Part shown: one piece after another, positions 51,686 to 63,215 of the stretch
Numbering within the stretch: position 1 is the first letter of the stretch
Layout of the letters: each line of letters opens with the position of its first letter
DNA from: an uncultured Microbacterium sp.
Lineage (GTDB): Bacteria > Actinomycetota > Actinomycetes > Actinomycetales > Microbacteriaceae
DNA: 64,000 nucleotides
Direction of reading: 5' to 3'
Assembly: GCF_945952435.1 (NCBI RefSeq)
Contig: NZ_CAMFHZ010000010.1
Location: forward strand, 42,843-106,842
Program-made: the position numbers and the translations under genes
The notes under the pieces: model-generated
Seen by the model: only the letters and a program-made list of their open reading frames with translations
Databases searched by the model: none
What the model was told of the DNA's origin: nothing

Positions 51686-52642
51686 ATGAACGAGACTCGG
51701 ACGGAACAGCCCGTCACCTCCGCGCGGACCGGCACGTCCTCGCTCCCCGCGATCGAGGCGGTCGGCCTGACCAAGCGCTTCCACGGGTTCACGGCCGTCG
51801 ACGGCGTGGACATCTCCGTGCGCCAGGGCGAGGTCGTCGCCTTCCTGGGCCCGAACGGCGCGGGGAAGACCAGCACCATCGACATGCTGCTGGGCCTCTC
51901 GCAGCCGGACAGCGGCAGCGTCTCGCTGTTCGGGCTGACTCCGCGCCAGGCCATCTCGCGGGGACTCGTGTCCGCGGTGATGCAGACCGGCGGCCTGCTC
52001 GCCGACATCACCGTGCGCGACACGATGAAGCTCACGGCCTCCCTGTTCGCACACACCACGAGCATCGACGCCGCACTCGAGCGGGCGGGCATCCTCGACA
52101 TCGCCGACCGCAAGGTGCAGAAGTGCTCGGGCGGGCAGCAGCAGCGGCTGCGCTTCGCGATGGCGCTGGTCTCCGATCCCGGCCTCATCGTGCTCGACGA
52201 GCCGACCACCGGGATGGACGTCGAGGGCAGGCACTCGTTCTGGCAGGCGATCCACGCGGACGCCCAGCGCGGGCGCACGGTGCTCTTCGCGACGCACTAT
52301 CTCGAGGAGGCCGATCAGTACGCCGACCGGATCGTCCTCATCCGCAAGGGCAGGATCGTCGCCGACGGCACCACCGCGGAGATCAAGGCGATGGCCTCGG
52401 GACGCACGATCGAGGCGGAGTGGGACGGCCAGTCCGCCGACGCCCAGGCCGAGATCGCGGCCCTGCCCGGCGTGGACTCCGTCGAGGTCCGCGGGCCTCG
52501 CATCATCATCCGGGCCAACGACTCCGACGCCGTCGCCCGACACCTCCTCACCCGGACGTCGGCGCGCGACGTCACGATCACCAGTCAGAACCTGGAACAG
52601 GCGTTCCTGCGCCTCACCGGCGACGACACGGAAGGCGAATGA
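51686..52642 (+). CDS. ABC transporter ATP-binding protein (ABC-2/drug exporter type)
   Basis: GPNGAGKTSTIDMLLGL; KVQKCSGGQQQRLRFAMAL; VLDEPTTGMD. Confidence 0.96.
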   Translation: MNETRTEQPVTSARTGTSSLPAIEAVGLTKRFHGFTAVDGVDISVRQGEVVAFLGPNGAGKTSTIDMLLGLSQPDSGSVSLFGLTPRQAISRGLVSAVMQTGGLLADITVRDTMKLTASLFAHTTSIDAALERAGILDIADRKVQKCSGGQQQRLRFAMALVSDPGLIVLDEPTTGMDVEGRHSFWQAIHADAQRGRTVLFATHYLEEADQYADRIVLIRKGRIVADGTTAEIKAMASGRTIEAEWDGQSADAQAEIAALPGVDSVEVRGPRIIIRANDSDAVARHLLTRTSARDVTITSQNLEQAFLRLTGDDTEGE

Positions 52643-53463
52643 CCATGACCACCGCCACCGAGCGCCTGGATCGGATCGACCCGACCACTCGGCGCGTGCC
52701 CCCGTTGGGCGGCTTCAGCCTCACGTTCCTCGCCGTGGAGCTCAAGCGCCTCTTCCGCAACTCCAGCGTCGTCGTGTTCACGCTGATCTTCCCGATCGCG
52801 ATGCTGTTCATGATCGGGCTGCCGAACAAGAACACCCCGATCTCCAGCACCCCGATCGCCCAGGGCGGCCTCTCCGCCGCCGTGCCGATCATGATCTCGA
52901 TGGCCGTCTACGGCGCGATGGTCGCGAGCACCATGACCGGCGTCTCCGTCGCCTCGGAGCGTGCACAGGGCTGGAGCCGCCAGCTGCGGCTGACCCCGCT
53001 CAACCCCGTCGTGTACATCCTCGTGAAGGTCGTCTGCGGCATGGTCCTCGGCGGGATCGCCGTGCTCGTCACGCTCGTCGTCGGGGCGGTCATGGGCATC
53101 ACGGCGCCGATGGGCAACCTCATGGCGGCCGGCCTGCTCGCCTGGCTCAGCTCGCTCATGCTCACGAGCCTCGGTCTCGCGGTCGGCTACGCCTTCCCCG
53201 CGCAGAACGCGATGCGCTACCTCGGCCCGATCCTGCCGATCCTGAGCTTCATGGGCGGCCTGTTCGTGCCGCTCACGCTCATGCCGGACGCCCTGCAGAC
53301 CGCGGCGAAGTTCACCCCGCTCTGGGGGATCGCGAACCTCTCCCAGTCGGCCGTCATCGGCGTCGCTCCGGACGGCTGGTCGGTGCTCAACCTCGTCGTG
53401 TGGTTCCTCGTCTTCACCGGGCTCGCGGTGATGATGTTCCGCCGCGACACCAAGCGCGTCTGA
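52639..53463 (+). CDS. ABC-2 type transporter permease
   Basis: 6-TM permease, ATGA overlap with ATPase. Confidence 0.93.
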   Translation: MTMTTATERLDRIDPTTRRVPPLGGFSLTFLAVELKRLFRNSSVVVFTLIFPIAMLFMIGLPNKNTPISSTPIAQGGLSAAVPIMISMAVYGAMVASTMTGVSVASERAQGWSRQLRLTPLNPVVYILVKVVCGMVLGGIAVLVTLVVGAVMGITAPMGNLMAAGLLAWLSSLMLTSLGLAVGYAFPAQNAMRYLGPILPILSFMGGLFVPLTLMPDALQTAAKFTPLWGIANLSQSAVIGVAPDGWSVLNLVVWFLVFTGLAVMMFRRDTKRV

Positions 53464-53464
53464 C

Positions 53465-54742
53465 GTGACGAGCGACACCCGCGACGGACGGGGCGCACCG
53501 GTTACCCCGGAGCGCCCCGTCCGTCGCGCGTCGCTCCTGTGGGAACCGGCGCCGGGTCCGTTCCGCCGCCGGTTCCCGATCCGGGAGGGCGGATTCCTCG
53601 ACGCCCCCTCGCTCGACGGCGTCACGGGCCTCGCGCGGGTACGGCTCACGCTCGGCGCTCCCGGCGCGCGACGATGGTACCCGGGAGCGCTCATCAGCCT
53701 CCTCTTCCTCGTCGGGTTCGTGCTCGTGCCGGTGCTCGTCCAGGCGCCCGCACCGGTCGCGCTGCTCTGGGCGACGGGGCTGGTCGTCTTCGGCGCGGTG
53801 TTCACGGTCGCCTTCCCGATCGCGATGGCGCTCCCCGCACGATGGCGCTGGACCCCTCCGGTCGCGCTCCTGCTGCTCTCGCTGCCGTTCGTGGTGGTGC
53901 TCGGAGCGGATCTGACGGGGCTGTGGACGTACGTCGCCGTGTCGGCCGCGGTCTGCCTGGGCGGCACCGCCCCCGCAGGGATCGCCGTCGTGGCGACGGC
54001 CGCGCTCGCGCTCGTCGTCGACGTGGTCGACGACGCGCTCTCCCCCTCGAGCACGCCCCCGTGGACGATGCCCCTCGTGATCCTCTCGGTCGGCATCCTG
54101 ATGGCCGCGTTCACGCGCAACCTGCAGACCCTCGCGACGCTCCGCCGCACACAGCGCGAGCTCGCCGACGTGGCGGTCGAGGAGGAGCGCAACCGCGTCG
54201 CCCGGGACATGCACGACATCCTCGGTCACTCCCTGTCCGCGATCGCCCTCAAGGCCGACCTCGCGGCGCGGCTCGCGGAGCGGGATCCGAAGGCGGCGTC
54301 CGCCGAGATCCACGACGTGCAGGAGTTGGCGAGGGCGACGCTCAGCGACATGCGCGCCGTCGTCTCCGGCTACCGCCAGGTGCGGATCGCGAGCGAACTC
54401 GCCTCGCTGCGCGGCCTCCTCCCCGCCGCCGGCATCACGGCGCATCTGCCGACCACCACCGACGAGGTGCCCGAGGATCGACGCGAACTGTTCGGGTGGG
54501 CGCTGCGGGAGGCCACGACCAACGTCATCCGCCATGCCGGCGCGACCGCGTGCTGGGTGTCCCTGACCCCGGAGCGGATCACGATCGAGGACGACGGCCG
54601 CGGCCCCGCTCCGCGCGATACGACGGACGACCGGATCGGCACGGGCCTGCACGGTCTCGCCGAACGTGCCGCGGACGCCGGAGGATCCCTGCGGATCGGT
54701 CGCTCCCCGCACGGCGGTTTCCTGCTGGAGGTCACGGCGTGA
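53465..54742 (+). CDS. Sensor histidine kinase (HisKA_3, DesK-like)
   Basis: ERNRVARDMHDILGHSLSAIALKADLA; RIGTGLHGLAERAADAGGSL. Confidence 0.94.
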   Translation: MTSDTRDGRGAPVTPERPVRRASLLWEPAPGPFRRRFPIREGGFLDAPSLDGVTGLARVRLTLGAPGARRWYPGALISLLFLVGFVLVPVLVQAPAPVALLWATGLVVFGAVFTVAFPIAMALPARWRWTPPVALLLLSLPFVVVLGADLTGLWTYVAVSAAVCLGGTAPAGIAVVATAALALVVDVVDDALSPSSTPPWTMPLVILSVGILMAAFTRNLQTLATLRRTQRELADVAVEEERNRVARDMHDILGHSLSAIALKADLAARLAERDPKAASAEIHDVQELARATLSDMRAVVSGYRQVRIASELASLRGLLPAAGITAHLPTTTDEVPEDRRELFGWALREATTNVIRHAGATACWVSLTPERITIEDDGRGPAPRDTTDDRIGTGLHGLAERAADAGGSLRIGRSPHGGFLLEVTA

Positions 54743-54767
54743 CCGCGAACACCCGACGGAGGGACAC

Positions 54768-55376
54768 ATGATCCGGATCCTGCTCGCCGACGACCAGGCG
54801 CTCGTGCGCGGAGCCCTCGCCACGCTGCTCTCCCTGGAGGACGACCTCTCCGTGATCGCCCAGGTCGGCCGCGGGGACGAGGTACTGGCGGCGGTCGAGG
54901 AGCATCGGCCGGACATCGCGCTGCTCGACGTCGAGATGCCGGGGATCGACGGGCTCGCCGCGGCGGCGCGGGTGCGGGAGGCGCACCCCGGGGTGAGGGT
55001 CGTCATCGTCACGACGTTCGGCCGCGCCGGCTACCTCTCCCGAGCGCTCGCGGCCGGCGTGGCCGGCTATGTCGTCAAGGACACCCCCGCGACAGAGCTC
55101 GCCGACGTCGTGCGCAGGGTCATGCGCGGCGAGACGGTGATCGACGCGGCGCTCGCCACCGACGCCCTCGCCGCGGGCCCCTCGCCGCTCACGTCGCGCG
55201 AGGCGCAGGTGCTCGGCGCGGCCCGTTCCGGCGGCACGATCGCCGACGTCGCCGGAATGCTCCATCTGTCCGAGGGCACCACCCGCAACCACCTCTCGTC
55301 CGCGATGCAGAAGCTCGAGGCGCGCACGCGGGCGGACGCCGCGCGCATCGCCGAGGAACACGGCTGGCTGCTCTGA
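54768..55376 (+). CDS. NarL/DesR-type response regulator
   Basis: MIRILLADDQALVRGALATLLSLEDDLSVIAQ; LTSREAQVLGAARSGGTIADVAGMLHLSEGTTRNHLSSAMQKL. Confidence 0.96.
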   Translation: MIRILLADDQALVRGALATLLSLEDDLSVIAQVGRGDEVLAAVEEHRPDIALLDVEMPGIDGLAAAARVREAHPGVRVVIVTTFGRAGYLSRALAAGVAGYVVKDTPATELADVVRRVMRGETVIDAALATDALAAGPSPLTSREAQVLGAARSGGTIADVAGMLHLSEGTTRNHLSSAMQKLEARTRADAARIAEEHGWLL

Positions 55377-55421
55377 GCCCGCTCCCCTGGCGCGACACCC
55401 CGATCCCCTACACTCGGCACC

Positions 55422-56591
55422 ATGTCCGGAGGAGCACCCCGTCCGTCGCGCCCGAAGCGCCCTTCGCCGCGTGTCCTCCGGCGGCGCCGATTCATCGTAG
55501 GGCTCATCGCGGTCCTCGCGATCGCGCTCGTCGCCGTGGTGACCACGACGACGATCCACGCGCTCTCCGGCCAGGCCGAGCCCCGGGCCACCGCGCGCCA
55601 CCGGCTGCCCACGTCCACGCCGACCCCCACGCCGACTCCATTGACGCCCGCCGAGGCGCTGCTGAAGACGGCGACCGACCCGAGGGCCTGCGCGCTCTCC
55701 TTCGCCGGCGACGGCGTCGCCCAGGCCCCGATGCTGCAGACCGAGGGCGTGCTCTACACCGGGCTGCCGATCCTGGAGCGTCCGGGATCCGTCTTCGCCG
55801 GCTGGTACCCGAGCGCCGCTCAGGCGCAGGCGCAGACCCAGACGGATCGGGTGAACGGATCCCAGCTGGCCACCTGCGCCGACCGACAGCGCACGCTCTA
55901 CGCCGCGTGGACGACTCCGGAGCAGAACAGCGCGACGGCGGCCAAGATCCCGATCCTGATGTACCACCAGTTCACCACCAAGCCCGAGGGCGAGGACGGC
56001 TGGCTGCACAAGAACTACGTGTACATCGAGGACTTCAAGAAGCACATGGCCTACGTGGCGGCCCAGAAGTTCTACCTGCCGACCTGGGACGAGCTCAACG
56101 CGTTCATCGACGGCAAGCTCTTCCTGCCGCAGCACTCGCTCATCATCACCGACGACGACGCGGATCCGACCTGGCTCCAGTTGGCCGTGCCGGTCGTCAC
56201 CGACGACAAGCTGCTCACGACATCGTTCGTCATCACCAACGTCCGACACGACGGCTCCCCCTCCCCGTACGTGCTGCAGCGCTCGCACACCGACTCGATG
56301 CACACCGCCGGAGCCAACGGCAAGGGGCAGATGGTCAACCTCTCCGCCGATCAGATCGCCGCCGACCTGGAGAAGTCGGCGCAGATCCTCGGCGGTGTCA
56401 AGGAGGTCATCGCCTACCCGTACGGCCACTACAACGCGACAGCCGAGGAGGGCGTGACGAAGGCGGGCTTCCTGCTCGCGCGCACGATCGAACACGGCTA
56501 CGTGACGATCGGGACGCCCAAGCTGGAGCTCCCGGTCATCCGCATCAACTACGGCGACACGGTGGACGATCTCAAGGCGAACATCGGCTGA
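55422..56591 (+). CDS. Polysaccharide deacetylase family protein with N-terminal Flg_new/InlB-like repeat
   Basis: KIPILMYHQFTTKPEGEDGWLHKNYVYIEDFKKHMAYVAAQKFYLPTWDEL; IITDDDADPTW; upstream VFAGWYPSA...RTLYAAW. Confidence 0.87.
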   Translation: MSGGAPRPSRPKRPSPRVLRRRRFIVGLIAVLAIALVAVVTTTTIHALSGQAEPRATARHRLPTSTPTPTPTPLTPAEALLKTATDPRACALSFAGDGVAQAPMLQTEGVLYTGLPILERPGSVFAGWYPSAAQAQAQTQTDRVNGSQLATCADRQRTLYAAWTTPEQNSATAAKIPILMYHQFTTKPEGEDGWLHKNYVYIEDFKKHMAYVAAQKFYLPTWDELNAFIDGKLFLPQHSLIITDDDADPTWLQLAVPVVTDDKLLTTSFVITNVRHDGSPSPYVLQRSHTDSMHTAGANGKGQMVNLSADQIAADLEKSAQILGGVKEVIAYPYGHYNATAEEGVTKAGFLLARTIEHGYVTIGTPKLELPVIRINYGDTVDDLKANIG

Positions 56592-56619
56592 GTCGCCCGT
56601 GCGAAGCCTGGTGCCGGAG

Positions 56620-56651
56620 CCCGGGGCCGGAGCGCACGCAACGCCCCGGGG
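56620..56651. terminator. GC-rich hairpin between convergent genes
   Basis: CCCGGGGC...GCCCCGGG. Confidence 0.55.
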
Positions 56652-56656
56652 CGGGA

Positions 56657-57856
56657 TCACTCCGCGCCGGCACCCTCGATCTCGAGCGCGCGGGCCGCGG
56701 ACTCCTCCTTGCGCGCGACCCTGACCGAGCGACGCGGGGCGTAGACCACGAGCGAGTGGAACACGAAGCGGACGAAGAAGGCCACCACGAGGGAGATCGC
56801 GGCGGCGAGGATGCTCGAGATGTGCCAGCTCTCGACCATGAGCGCGAGGATCGGGATCCGCAGCGCCGCCTCGACGTTGTTGAAGGTGAACGACTGCGCG
56901 AACCGCACGCCGATCGTGGACGCGTCGTCGCGCATGTCGTTGAAGACGTAGCGCTCCTGCAGGATGAAGTTCCCGATGATCGTCACCTCTGCGGCGATGA
57001 TCGCGGCCCAGATGTACTCCACGCCCAGGTGCGTGAGCGCCCACATGATGACGAGGTTCGCGACAGCGCCCACCGCGCCGATGAGGGCGAAGAGGGACAT
57101 CTTGCCGAAGCGCAGGCGCGCGAGGTGCTTCAGGAAGGCCATGCCCTGACGGAACGAGGCCTTGGACTCCCCGTGCAGCCTCTCCCCGAACTCCATCGGG
57201 ACCTCGGCGATGCGCACGTCGGAGCGCACCAGGATCTCGAGGAGGATCTTGAAGCCGTTCGGGCGCAGGGCCGCGGGATCGATGCGGCGCCGATCGACGA
57301 GGAAGTAGCCGGTCATCGGGTCGGACGCGCCGGAGAGGCGGATCGGGAACATCGCCTTGGTGAGCGAGGTCGCGCCGCGCGAGACGCCGACGCGCACGGC
57401 ACCGGCGAGCCCGCCGCTGTCGCCTCCGCCGATGTAGCGCGAGGCGATCACGACGTCGACGTCTCCGTCCTCGTAGCGGTCGATCATCTCCGGGAGCAGC
57501 TCGGGCGGGTGCTGCAGATCGCCGTCCATCACGATGCAGACGTCGTAGGCGGCGGCACGGATGCCTTCGACCACGGCGCCGCCGAGACCGCCCTGAGGGT
57601 CGTCCCGGTGCAGCAGCCGGACGGGCAGCGGTGCGTCTGCGGCCACCTGGCGGATGGTAGCGGGGGTGTCGTCGGTCGAGTCGTCGACGAAGAGGATCTC
57701 GGCGTCGCGACCGGCGAGAGCCGCGGCCACGCGCTCGACGAGCGCCGCCACGTTGTCGCGTTCGTTGAAGGTCGGCACGATCACGGTCGCGCCGACGGCG
57801 ACCCCGGAGAAGGGCGCGCCGGACGCCATCGGTCCGATCGCAGGCACGTCGTCCAT
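56657..57856 (-). CDS. Glycosyltransferase family 2 (polyprenol-phosphate mannosyltransferase-like) fused to GtrA-like membrane domain
   Basis: TVIVPTFNERDNVAALVERV; VMDGDLQHPPELLPEMI; C-terminal FALIGAVGAVANLVIMWALTHLGVEYIWAAI. Confidence 0.95.
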   Translation of the reverse strand: MDDVPAIGPMASGAPFSGVAVGATVIVPTFNERDNVAALVERVAAALAGRDAEILFVDDSTDDTPATIRQVAADAPLPVRLLHRDDPQGGLGGAVVEGIRAAAYDVCIVMDGDLQHPPELLPEMIDRYEDGDVDVVIASRYIGGGDSGGLAGAVRVGVSRGATSLTKAMFPIRLSGASDPMTGYFLVDRRRIDPAALRPNGFKILLEILVRSDVRIAEVPMEFGERLHGESKASFRQGMAFLKHLARLRFGKMSLFALIGAVGAVANLVIMWALTHLGVEYIWAAIIAAEVTIIGNFILQERYVFNDMRDDASTIGVRFAQSFTFNNVEAALRIPILALMVESWHISSILAAAISLVVAFFVRFVFHSLVVYAPRRSVRVARKEESAARALEIEGAGAE

Positions 57857-58026
57857 GCCCCCTCCTCCGCTCGTGAGCCTCCATCGTCCCACGGGATGCC
57901 TCGCAGAACCTTGGTGTTTGCCGTCAGATGAGCATGACGGCCGAGAGCGAACAGCAGATGAACAGGGATTTCCACAGGCGGCGCCTCGGCGGATCCGCGT
58001 CGTCGGATCCGCCGTACCCTGGATCT

Positions 58027-58290
58027 ATGAGCTCTGACGCACCCGAGACGATCACGATGTTCGGCGCCGACTGGTGCCGCGACTGCATCCGCACGAAGAA
58101 GCAGCTCGACGCCCTCGGCGTCGAGTACACCTACGTCGACCTCGTCGCCGACCCCGCCGCGGCCGACGTCGCGAAGGAGATCTCCGGCCGCACGAACATC
58201 CCGGTCGTGGTGTACCCGGACTCCTCGCACCACGTCGAGCCGTCGAACGCCGACGTCGAGGCGAAGCTCCGCGAGCTCTCCCTCATCTGA
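58027..58290 (+). CDS. Glutaredoxin-like / mycoredoxin protein
   Basis: ITMFGADWCRDCIRTKKQLDALGVEYTYVDL...TNIPVVVYPDSSHHVEPSNADVEAKL. Confidence 0.93.
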   Translation: MSSDAPETITMFGADWCRDCIRTKKQLDALGVEYTYVDLVADPAAADVAKEISGRTNIPVVVYPDSSHHVEPSNADVEAKLRELSLI

Positions 58291-58383
58291 TCTCCCCCGC
58301 CGGTGGCGACATCGACGGCGGGATCTGCTGAGACTCGGTCCCACGCCGGGCGCGTAAGGTGAAGCCAGACCGCGCCGAAGGAG

Positions 58384-60114
58384 ATGCCGATGCCCGAGAC
58401 CCTCCCCGAGGACGTCCGCGAGCCGCTCGAGGCCGCCCTGGAGGATCTGCGACGCGGATCCGCGGGCTGGGGAGCGCTGACCATCGGCCAGCGCGTCACG
58501 GTGCTGCGGGGCGTGCGACGGGCCGTGGCCGTGAACGCCCGCGCCTGGGTGCGCGCCGCCGTGCGTTCCAAGCAGCTCTCCGAAGATCATCCGTTGCGCG
58601 GCGAGGAGTGGCTGAGCGGACCGTACGCCACGCTCGGCGCCCTCGACGCCTACATCGAGACGCTGGAACGACTCGCGCAGGGCAGGAACCCGCTGGACGG
58701 CCTGCGCATCGATCGCACCACCTCCGGCCAGACCCGCGTGCACTCCTTCCCGCTCCTCGGCGTCGACAAGGTGCTGCTCTCCGGTTTCACCGGCGAGGTC
58801 TGGCTCACCCCCGGCGTGACGCCCGGAGATGCGCGTGCGCGCGCAGGGCTGGCCCAGCGCCGGCCCGCAGAGGGCGACGGCGGCATCGGCCTCGTGCTCG
58901 GCGCCGGCAACATCACCTCGATCCCCGTGCTCGACGTGCTGTACGAGCTGCTCGCGCACGACCGGGTCACGCTGCTCAAGGTCAATCCGACGCAGGACGC
59001 CCTCGTGCCGGTGTTCGAGAAGGCGCTGGCTCCTCTCATCGCGCCGGGGTTCCTGCGGATCGTCCGTGGCGGCCCCGAAGTGGGCGCGTACCTCACGGCG
59101 AACCGCGCCTTCTCCCAGGTGCACATCACGGGCTCCGCCGCCACCTTCGACGCGATCGTCTGGGGCACGGGGGCGCAGGCGTCGCGGCGCAAGCGCGAGG
59201 ATCGCCCCCGGCTGAAGACGCCGATCACGGCCGAGCTCGGGGGCGTCTCGCCGATCATCGTCGTGCCGGGCGAGTGGAGCGCGGAGGATCTGCGCTTCCA
59301 GGCCGAGCACGTTGCCACCATGCGCCTGCAGAACGCGGGTCACAACTGCATCGCGGGGCAGATCGTCCTGCTCTCCGACGACTGGGCGCAGAAGGATCAG
59401 TTCCTCGCCGAGCTGCGTCGCGCCTATGCCCTCGCCCCCGAGCGTCCGATCTGGTACCCGCACTCCGCCGAGCGGATGGCTGCGGCGGCCGAGGCCTACC
59501 CCGATGCGCTCGTGCTCGCCGACCGCCTGCTCGTGGAGCTCGGAGAGGACGACGATCCGACCGCGATCGCGACGACCGAGTACTTCGCGCCGGTCCTCGG
59601 CGTCCAGGCGCTCCGCGGCACGGGACAGGAGTTCCTCGACACGGCGGTCGCCTACGCGAACGACCGCCTGCAGGGCACGCTCGGAGCCAATGTGATCGTC
59701 GATCCGGCCACGGAAGCGATGATGGGCGCAGGGTTCTCCCGCGCCATCACGGCGCTGCGCTACGGCTCCATCGCCATCAACACGTGGACCGCCTTCGGGT
59801 TTATCACCCCCACCGTGACGTGGGGCGCCTTCCCCGGCAACACGATCCAGGACGTGGGCAGCGGGATCGGCGTGGTCCACAACGCCCTTCTGCTCGCCGA
59901 CGTCGAGCGCTCGGTGGTACGCGGTCCCTTCCGCCCCTTCCCCCGCGCCGTGTCGATCCTCCGCGACGGCGGGCGGTTCACGATCCTGCCCAAGCCGCCG
60001 TGGTTCGCCTCCTCGCGCACGGCCGCGGAGGTGAGCGAGGGGCTGACCCGGTTCCGCGCGCGCGGTGGGGTGCTCGCGCTGCTGCGCACGCTCGTCCAGG
60101 CGATGCGGGCCTGA
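58384..60114 (+). CDS. Aldehyde dehydrogenase-superfamily protein (atypical)
   Basis: [47 protein letters not shown]; 576 aa. Confidence 0.85.
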   Translation: MPMPETLPEDVREPLEAALEDLRRGSAGWGALTIGQRVTVLRGVRRAVAVNARAWVRAAVRSKQLSEDHPLRGEEWLSGPYATLGALDAYIETLERLAQGRNPLDGLRIDRTTSGQTRVHSFPLLGVDKVLLSGFTGEVWLTPGVTPGDARARAGLAQRRPAEGDGGIGLVLGAGNITSIPVLDVLYELLAHDRVTLLKVNPTQDALVPVFEKALAPLIAPGFLRIVRGGPEVGAYLTANRAFSQVHITGSAATFDAIVWGTGAQASRRKREDRPRLKTPITAELGGVSPIIVVPGEWSAEDLRFQAEHVATMRLQNAGHNCIAGQIVLLSDDWAQKDQFLAELRRAYALAPERPIWYPHSAERMAAAAEAYPDALVLADRLLVELGEDDDPTAIATTEYFAPVLGVQALRGTGQEFLDTAVAYANDRLQGTLGANVIVDPATEAMMGAGFSRAITALRYGSIAINTWTAFGFITPTVTWGAFPGNTIQDVGSGIGVVHNALLLADVERSVVRGPFRPFPRAVSILRDGGRFTILPKPPWFASSRTAAEVSEGLTRFRARGGVLALLRTLVQAMRA

Positions 60115-60148
60115 TCGGCTTGCCGCCGTCCGTGCAGCGGCGCCGGCC

Positions 60149-61042
60149 TCAGAGCTTCGAGCCGGACACGGCGAACGTGTCGCAGCTGCCGAGCCCGTTC
60201 TTGTAGCCGCTCGCGAACCAGTATTTGCGCTGCGCACTGGATCCGTGGGTCCAGCTCTCGGGATTGGTGTAGCCCGCGGACTGCTGCTGGATGTGGTCGT
60301 CCCCGACCGCGGCGGCCGCGTCGAGGGCGTCGGTGATCTGCGCGTCGGTGGGGGTGGTCATGTACGGGGTGCCGTTCTTGTCCTTCTCCTGCGTCATGTC
60401 GCGGATGAAGGCGCCGGCGTAGCAGTCGGCCTGGAGCTCGGTGCGCACGCCGTTGCTGGTGGGACCGGTGCCGTTGTTCGGGTGCGCGTCCATGATCCCG
60501 GTGATGTTCTGGATGTGGTGCCCGTACTCGTGCGCCACCACGTAGACCTGGGCGAGATCGCCCGCCTCGGCGCCGAACTGCTGGTGCAGCACCTGGAAGA
60601 AGGTCGGGTCGATGTAGACGGTCTGGTCCGAGGGGCAGTAGAACGGCCCCACGTCGTTCGAGGCGGTGCCGCACGGCGTCGCGGTCGCGCCGTCGACGCT
60701 GACCTGCTGCGGCGCGACGTAGCCCTTCACGTGCGTCGTCCAGTACTTGTTGAGCACGAGCGAGGTCGACGCGACGCGGCAGTCGACGCTGGCGTTGGCG
60801 TCCTTGCCCGTCGAGCAGTTCTGCACGCCGCCCTCCGACGTGCCCTGATCCTGCTGCTGCGCGCCCTGGTCCGTGCCTCCGCCGAGCAGCCCGGACAGAT
60901 CCACGCCGGTGAAGGCGCTGATGAGCAGCACGACGATCGCGCCGACGCCGACCACGCCGCCGCCCGCGATGGCCGCCGTCCGACCGCCGCCGCGCCGTTG
61001 CACGTTGTTGTCGGAGACGTCCGCGTCGGGATTGAAGCTCAT
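60149..61042 (-). CDS. Neutral zinc metallopeptidase (YpfJ-like)
   Basis: [33 protein letters not shown] (HExxH); ELQADCYAG. Confidence 0.93.
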   Translation of the reverse strand: MSFNPDADVSDNNVQRRGGGRTAAIAGGGVVGVGAIVVLLISAFTGVDLSGLLGGGTDQGAQQQDQGTSEGGVQNCSTGKDANASVDCRVASTSLVLNKYWTTHVKGYVAPQQVSVDGATATPCGTASNDVGPFYCPSDQTVYIDPTFFQVLHQQFGAEAGDLAQVYVVAHEYGHHIQNITGIMDAHPNNGTGPTSNGVRTELQADCYAGAFIRDMTQEKDKNGTPYMTTPTDAQITDALDAAAAVGDDHIQQQSAGYTNPESWTHGSSAQRKYWFASGYKNGLGSCDTFAVSGSKL

Positions 61043-61126
61043 GCGCCCAGTTTTCCACGGCGCGGGGCCGCCCCGCGAGGCCTAGGCTCGCAGACAGGGA
61101 CCGCCCTGGCGGTCGGAGGAGGCGAC

Positions 61127-62119
61127 ATGAGCACGACGATCACCCTGACCGGCGCCGGAGGGCAGATCGGCTACGCCCTGCTGTTCCGCATCGCGGCCGG
61201 AGACCTGTTCGGCCCGGACGAGCGGGTCCGGCTGCGGCTGCTGGAGATCCCGGCGGGCCTCGCCGCCGCGGAGGGGGCCGCCCTCGAACTGCAGGACGGC
61301 GCGTTCGGACTGCTCGAGCACGTCGAGGTGACGGACGATCCCGCGGTCGGCTTCGACGGCGCCGACCACGCCCTGCTCGTCGGCGCACGCCCGCGCGGGC
61401 CGGGCATGGAACGCGGCGACCTGCTGTCCGCGAACGGAGGGATCTTCGGCCCGCAGGGCGCCGCGATCGCCGCCCACGCGAACTCTGGCGTGCGGGTGAC
61501 GGTCGTCGGCAACCCGGCCAACACCAACGCGCTGATCGCGGCGGCCTCGGCCGACGGCGTGCCGGCCGAACGGTTCAGCGCGCTCACCCGCCTGGACGAG
61601 AACCGCGCCCGCGGCCTGCTCGCGGTAGAGCTCGGCGTGCCGGTCTCCGACATCGCGGGCGTCACGATCTGGGGCAACCACTCGGCGACCCAGTTCCCGG
61701 ACGTCGCGCACGCGACCGTGCAGGGACGGCCGATCCTCGACGCTCTCGCCGAGCGGCACGGGGACGTCCGCGCCTGGCTCGCCGAGACTTTCATCCCCCG
61801 CGTCGCGAAGCGCGGCGCAGAGATCATCCAGGTGCGCGGATCCTCGTCCGTCGCCTCGGCCGCGAACGCGACGATCGATCACGTGCGGGATGCGGCGCTC
61901 GGAACCGGGGAGCGCCGCACCAGCGCCGGGGTCGTCTCGCACGGCGAGTACGGCGTACCCGCGGGCCTGATCAGCTCGTTTCCCGTGCGTTCCGTGGACG
62001 GGGAGTGGAGGATCGTCGAGGGCCTGGATCCGGACGCGTGGGCGCGCGAACGCATCGACCGCTCGGTCGCCGAACTCGTCGAGGAGCGCGACGCCGTCCG
62101 GGCGCTCGGGCTGCTCTGA
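61127..62119 (+). CDS. mdh: Malate dehydrogenase
   Basis: [51 protein letters not shown]. Confidence 0.95.
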   Translation: MSTTITLTGAGGQIGYALLFRIAAGDLFGPDERVRLRLLEIPAGLAAAEGAALELQDGAFGLLEHVEVTDDPAVGFDGADHALLVGARPRGPGMERGDLLSANGGIFGPQGAAIAAHANSGVRVTVVGNPANTNALIAAASADGVPAERFSALTRLDENRARGLLAVELGVPVSDIAGVTIWGNHSATQFPDVAHATVQGRPILDALAERHGDVRAWLAETFIPRVAKRGAEIIQVRGSSSVASAANATIDHVRDAALGTGERRTSAGVVSHGEYGVPAGLISSFPVRSVDGEWRIVEGLDPDAWARERIDRSVAELVEERDAVRALGLL

Positions 62120-62174
62120 TGCCGTCGGATCCGGAGGACACGGACGCGGACGCGTCCTCCGGCGACCGGATCGG

Positions 62175-63215
62175 TCAGATCGTCTCGGCGTCGATCACGA
62201 AGCGGAAGCGCACGTCGCTCGCGAGCACCCGCTCGTAGGCGTCGTTGATGCGGTCCGCGTCGATCAGCTCGATCTCCGCCGCGATGCCGTGCTCCGCGCA
62301 GAAGTCCAGCATCTCCTGGGTCTCGGCGATCCCGCCGATCGCCGAACCGGCGAGCGAACGGCGACCCCCGATGAGCAGGCCCGCGCGGTACGAAAGCGGC
62401 TCCGGCGGGGCGCCGACGCTCACGAGCGTGCCGTTCGTATCGAGCAGCCCGAGGTAGTCGTCGAGCGGGAGAGCGGCGCTGACGGTGTTCACGATGAGGT
62501 CGAACGCGCGCTTGTTCTCGGAGAACGTGGCAGGGTCCGAGGTCGCGAGGTAGCGGTCGGCTCCGAGACGGAGCCCCTCGTCCTTCTTGCGCAGGGACTG
62601 CGAGAGCACCGTGACCTCCGCGCCGAGCGCGTGGGCGATCTGCACGGCCATGTGCCCGAGACCACCCAGGCCGATCACCGCGACCCGGGATCCGGGGCCG
62701 ACGTTCCAGTGCCGCAGCGGCGAGTACGTGGTGATCCCCGCGCAGAGCAGCGGCGCCGCACGGTCGAGAGGGACCGACTCCGGGATCCGCACGACGAAGT
62801 CCTCCGTGACGACGACCTGGCGGGAGTAGCCGCCCTGGGTCACGGTGCCGTCGCGATCGATGGCCCCATAGGTGCCCACGGACCCGCCGGTGCAGTACTG
62901 CTCTTCGCCGCGCAGGCAGGCGGCGCACTCCCGGCAGGAGTTCACGAGGCAGCCGACGCCCACCCGATCGCCGACGGCGTGACGGGTGACCTCGGATCCG
63001 ACCGCCGAGACGATCCCGGCGATCTCGTGCCCCGGAGCGAGCGGGTAGCGCTGAGGGCCCCAGTCGCCGCGCACGGTGTGGATGTCGGAGTGGCAGATCC
63101 CCGCGAACGCGATGTCGATCACGACGTCGTGCGGACCGGGTTCCCGTCGCTCGATCTCCGTGGGAACGAGCGGCGCGCCCTCGGCGGGGGCGGCGTAGGC
63201 AGCGGTGGTCGGCAT
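62175..63215 (-). CDS. Zinc-dependent NAD(P) alcohol dehydrogenase
   Basis: [68 protein letters not shown]. Confidence 0.96.
   Translation of the reverse strand: MPTTAAYAAPAEGAPLVPTEIERREPGPHDVVIDIAFAGICHSDIHTVRGDWGPQRYPLAPGHEIAGIVSAVGSEVTRHAVGDRVGVGCLVNSCRECAACLRGEEQYCTGGSVGTYGAIDRDGTVTQGGYSRQVVVTEDFVVRIPESVPLDRAAPLLCAGITTYSPLRHWNVGPGSRVAVIGLGGLGHMAVQIAHALGAEVTVLSQSLRKKDEGLRLGADRYLATSDPATFSENKRAFDLIVNTVSAALPLDDYLGLLDTNGTLVSVGAPPEPLSYRAGLLIGGRRSLAGSAIGGIAETQEMLDFCAEHGIAAEIELIDADRINDAYERVLASDVRFRFVIDAETI

Noticed and set aside
53414-55012. 532-aa minus-strand ORF opposite HK/RR genes
   Set aside because: Composition typical of a shadow ORF; HK and RR motifs are on the + strand.
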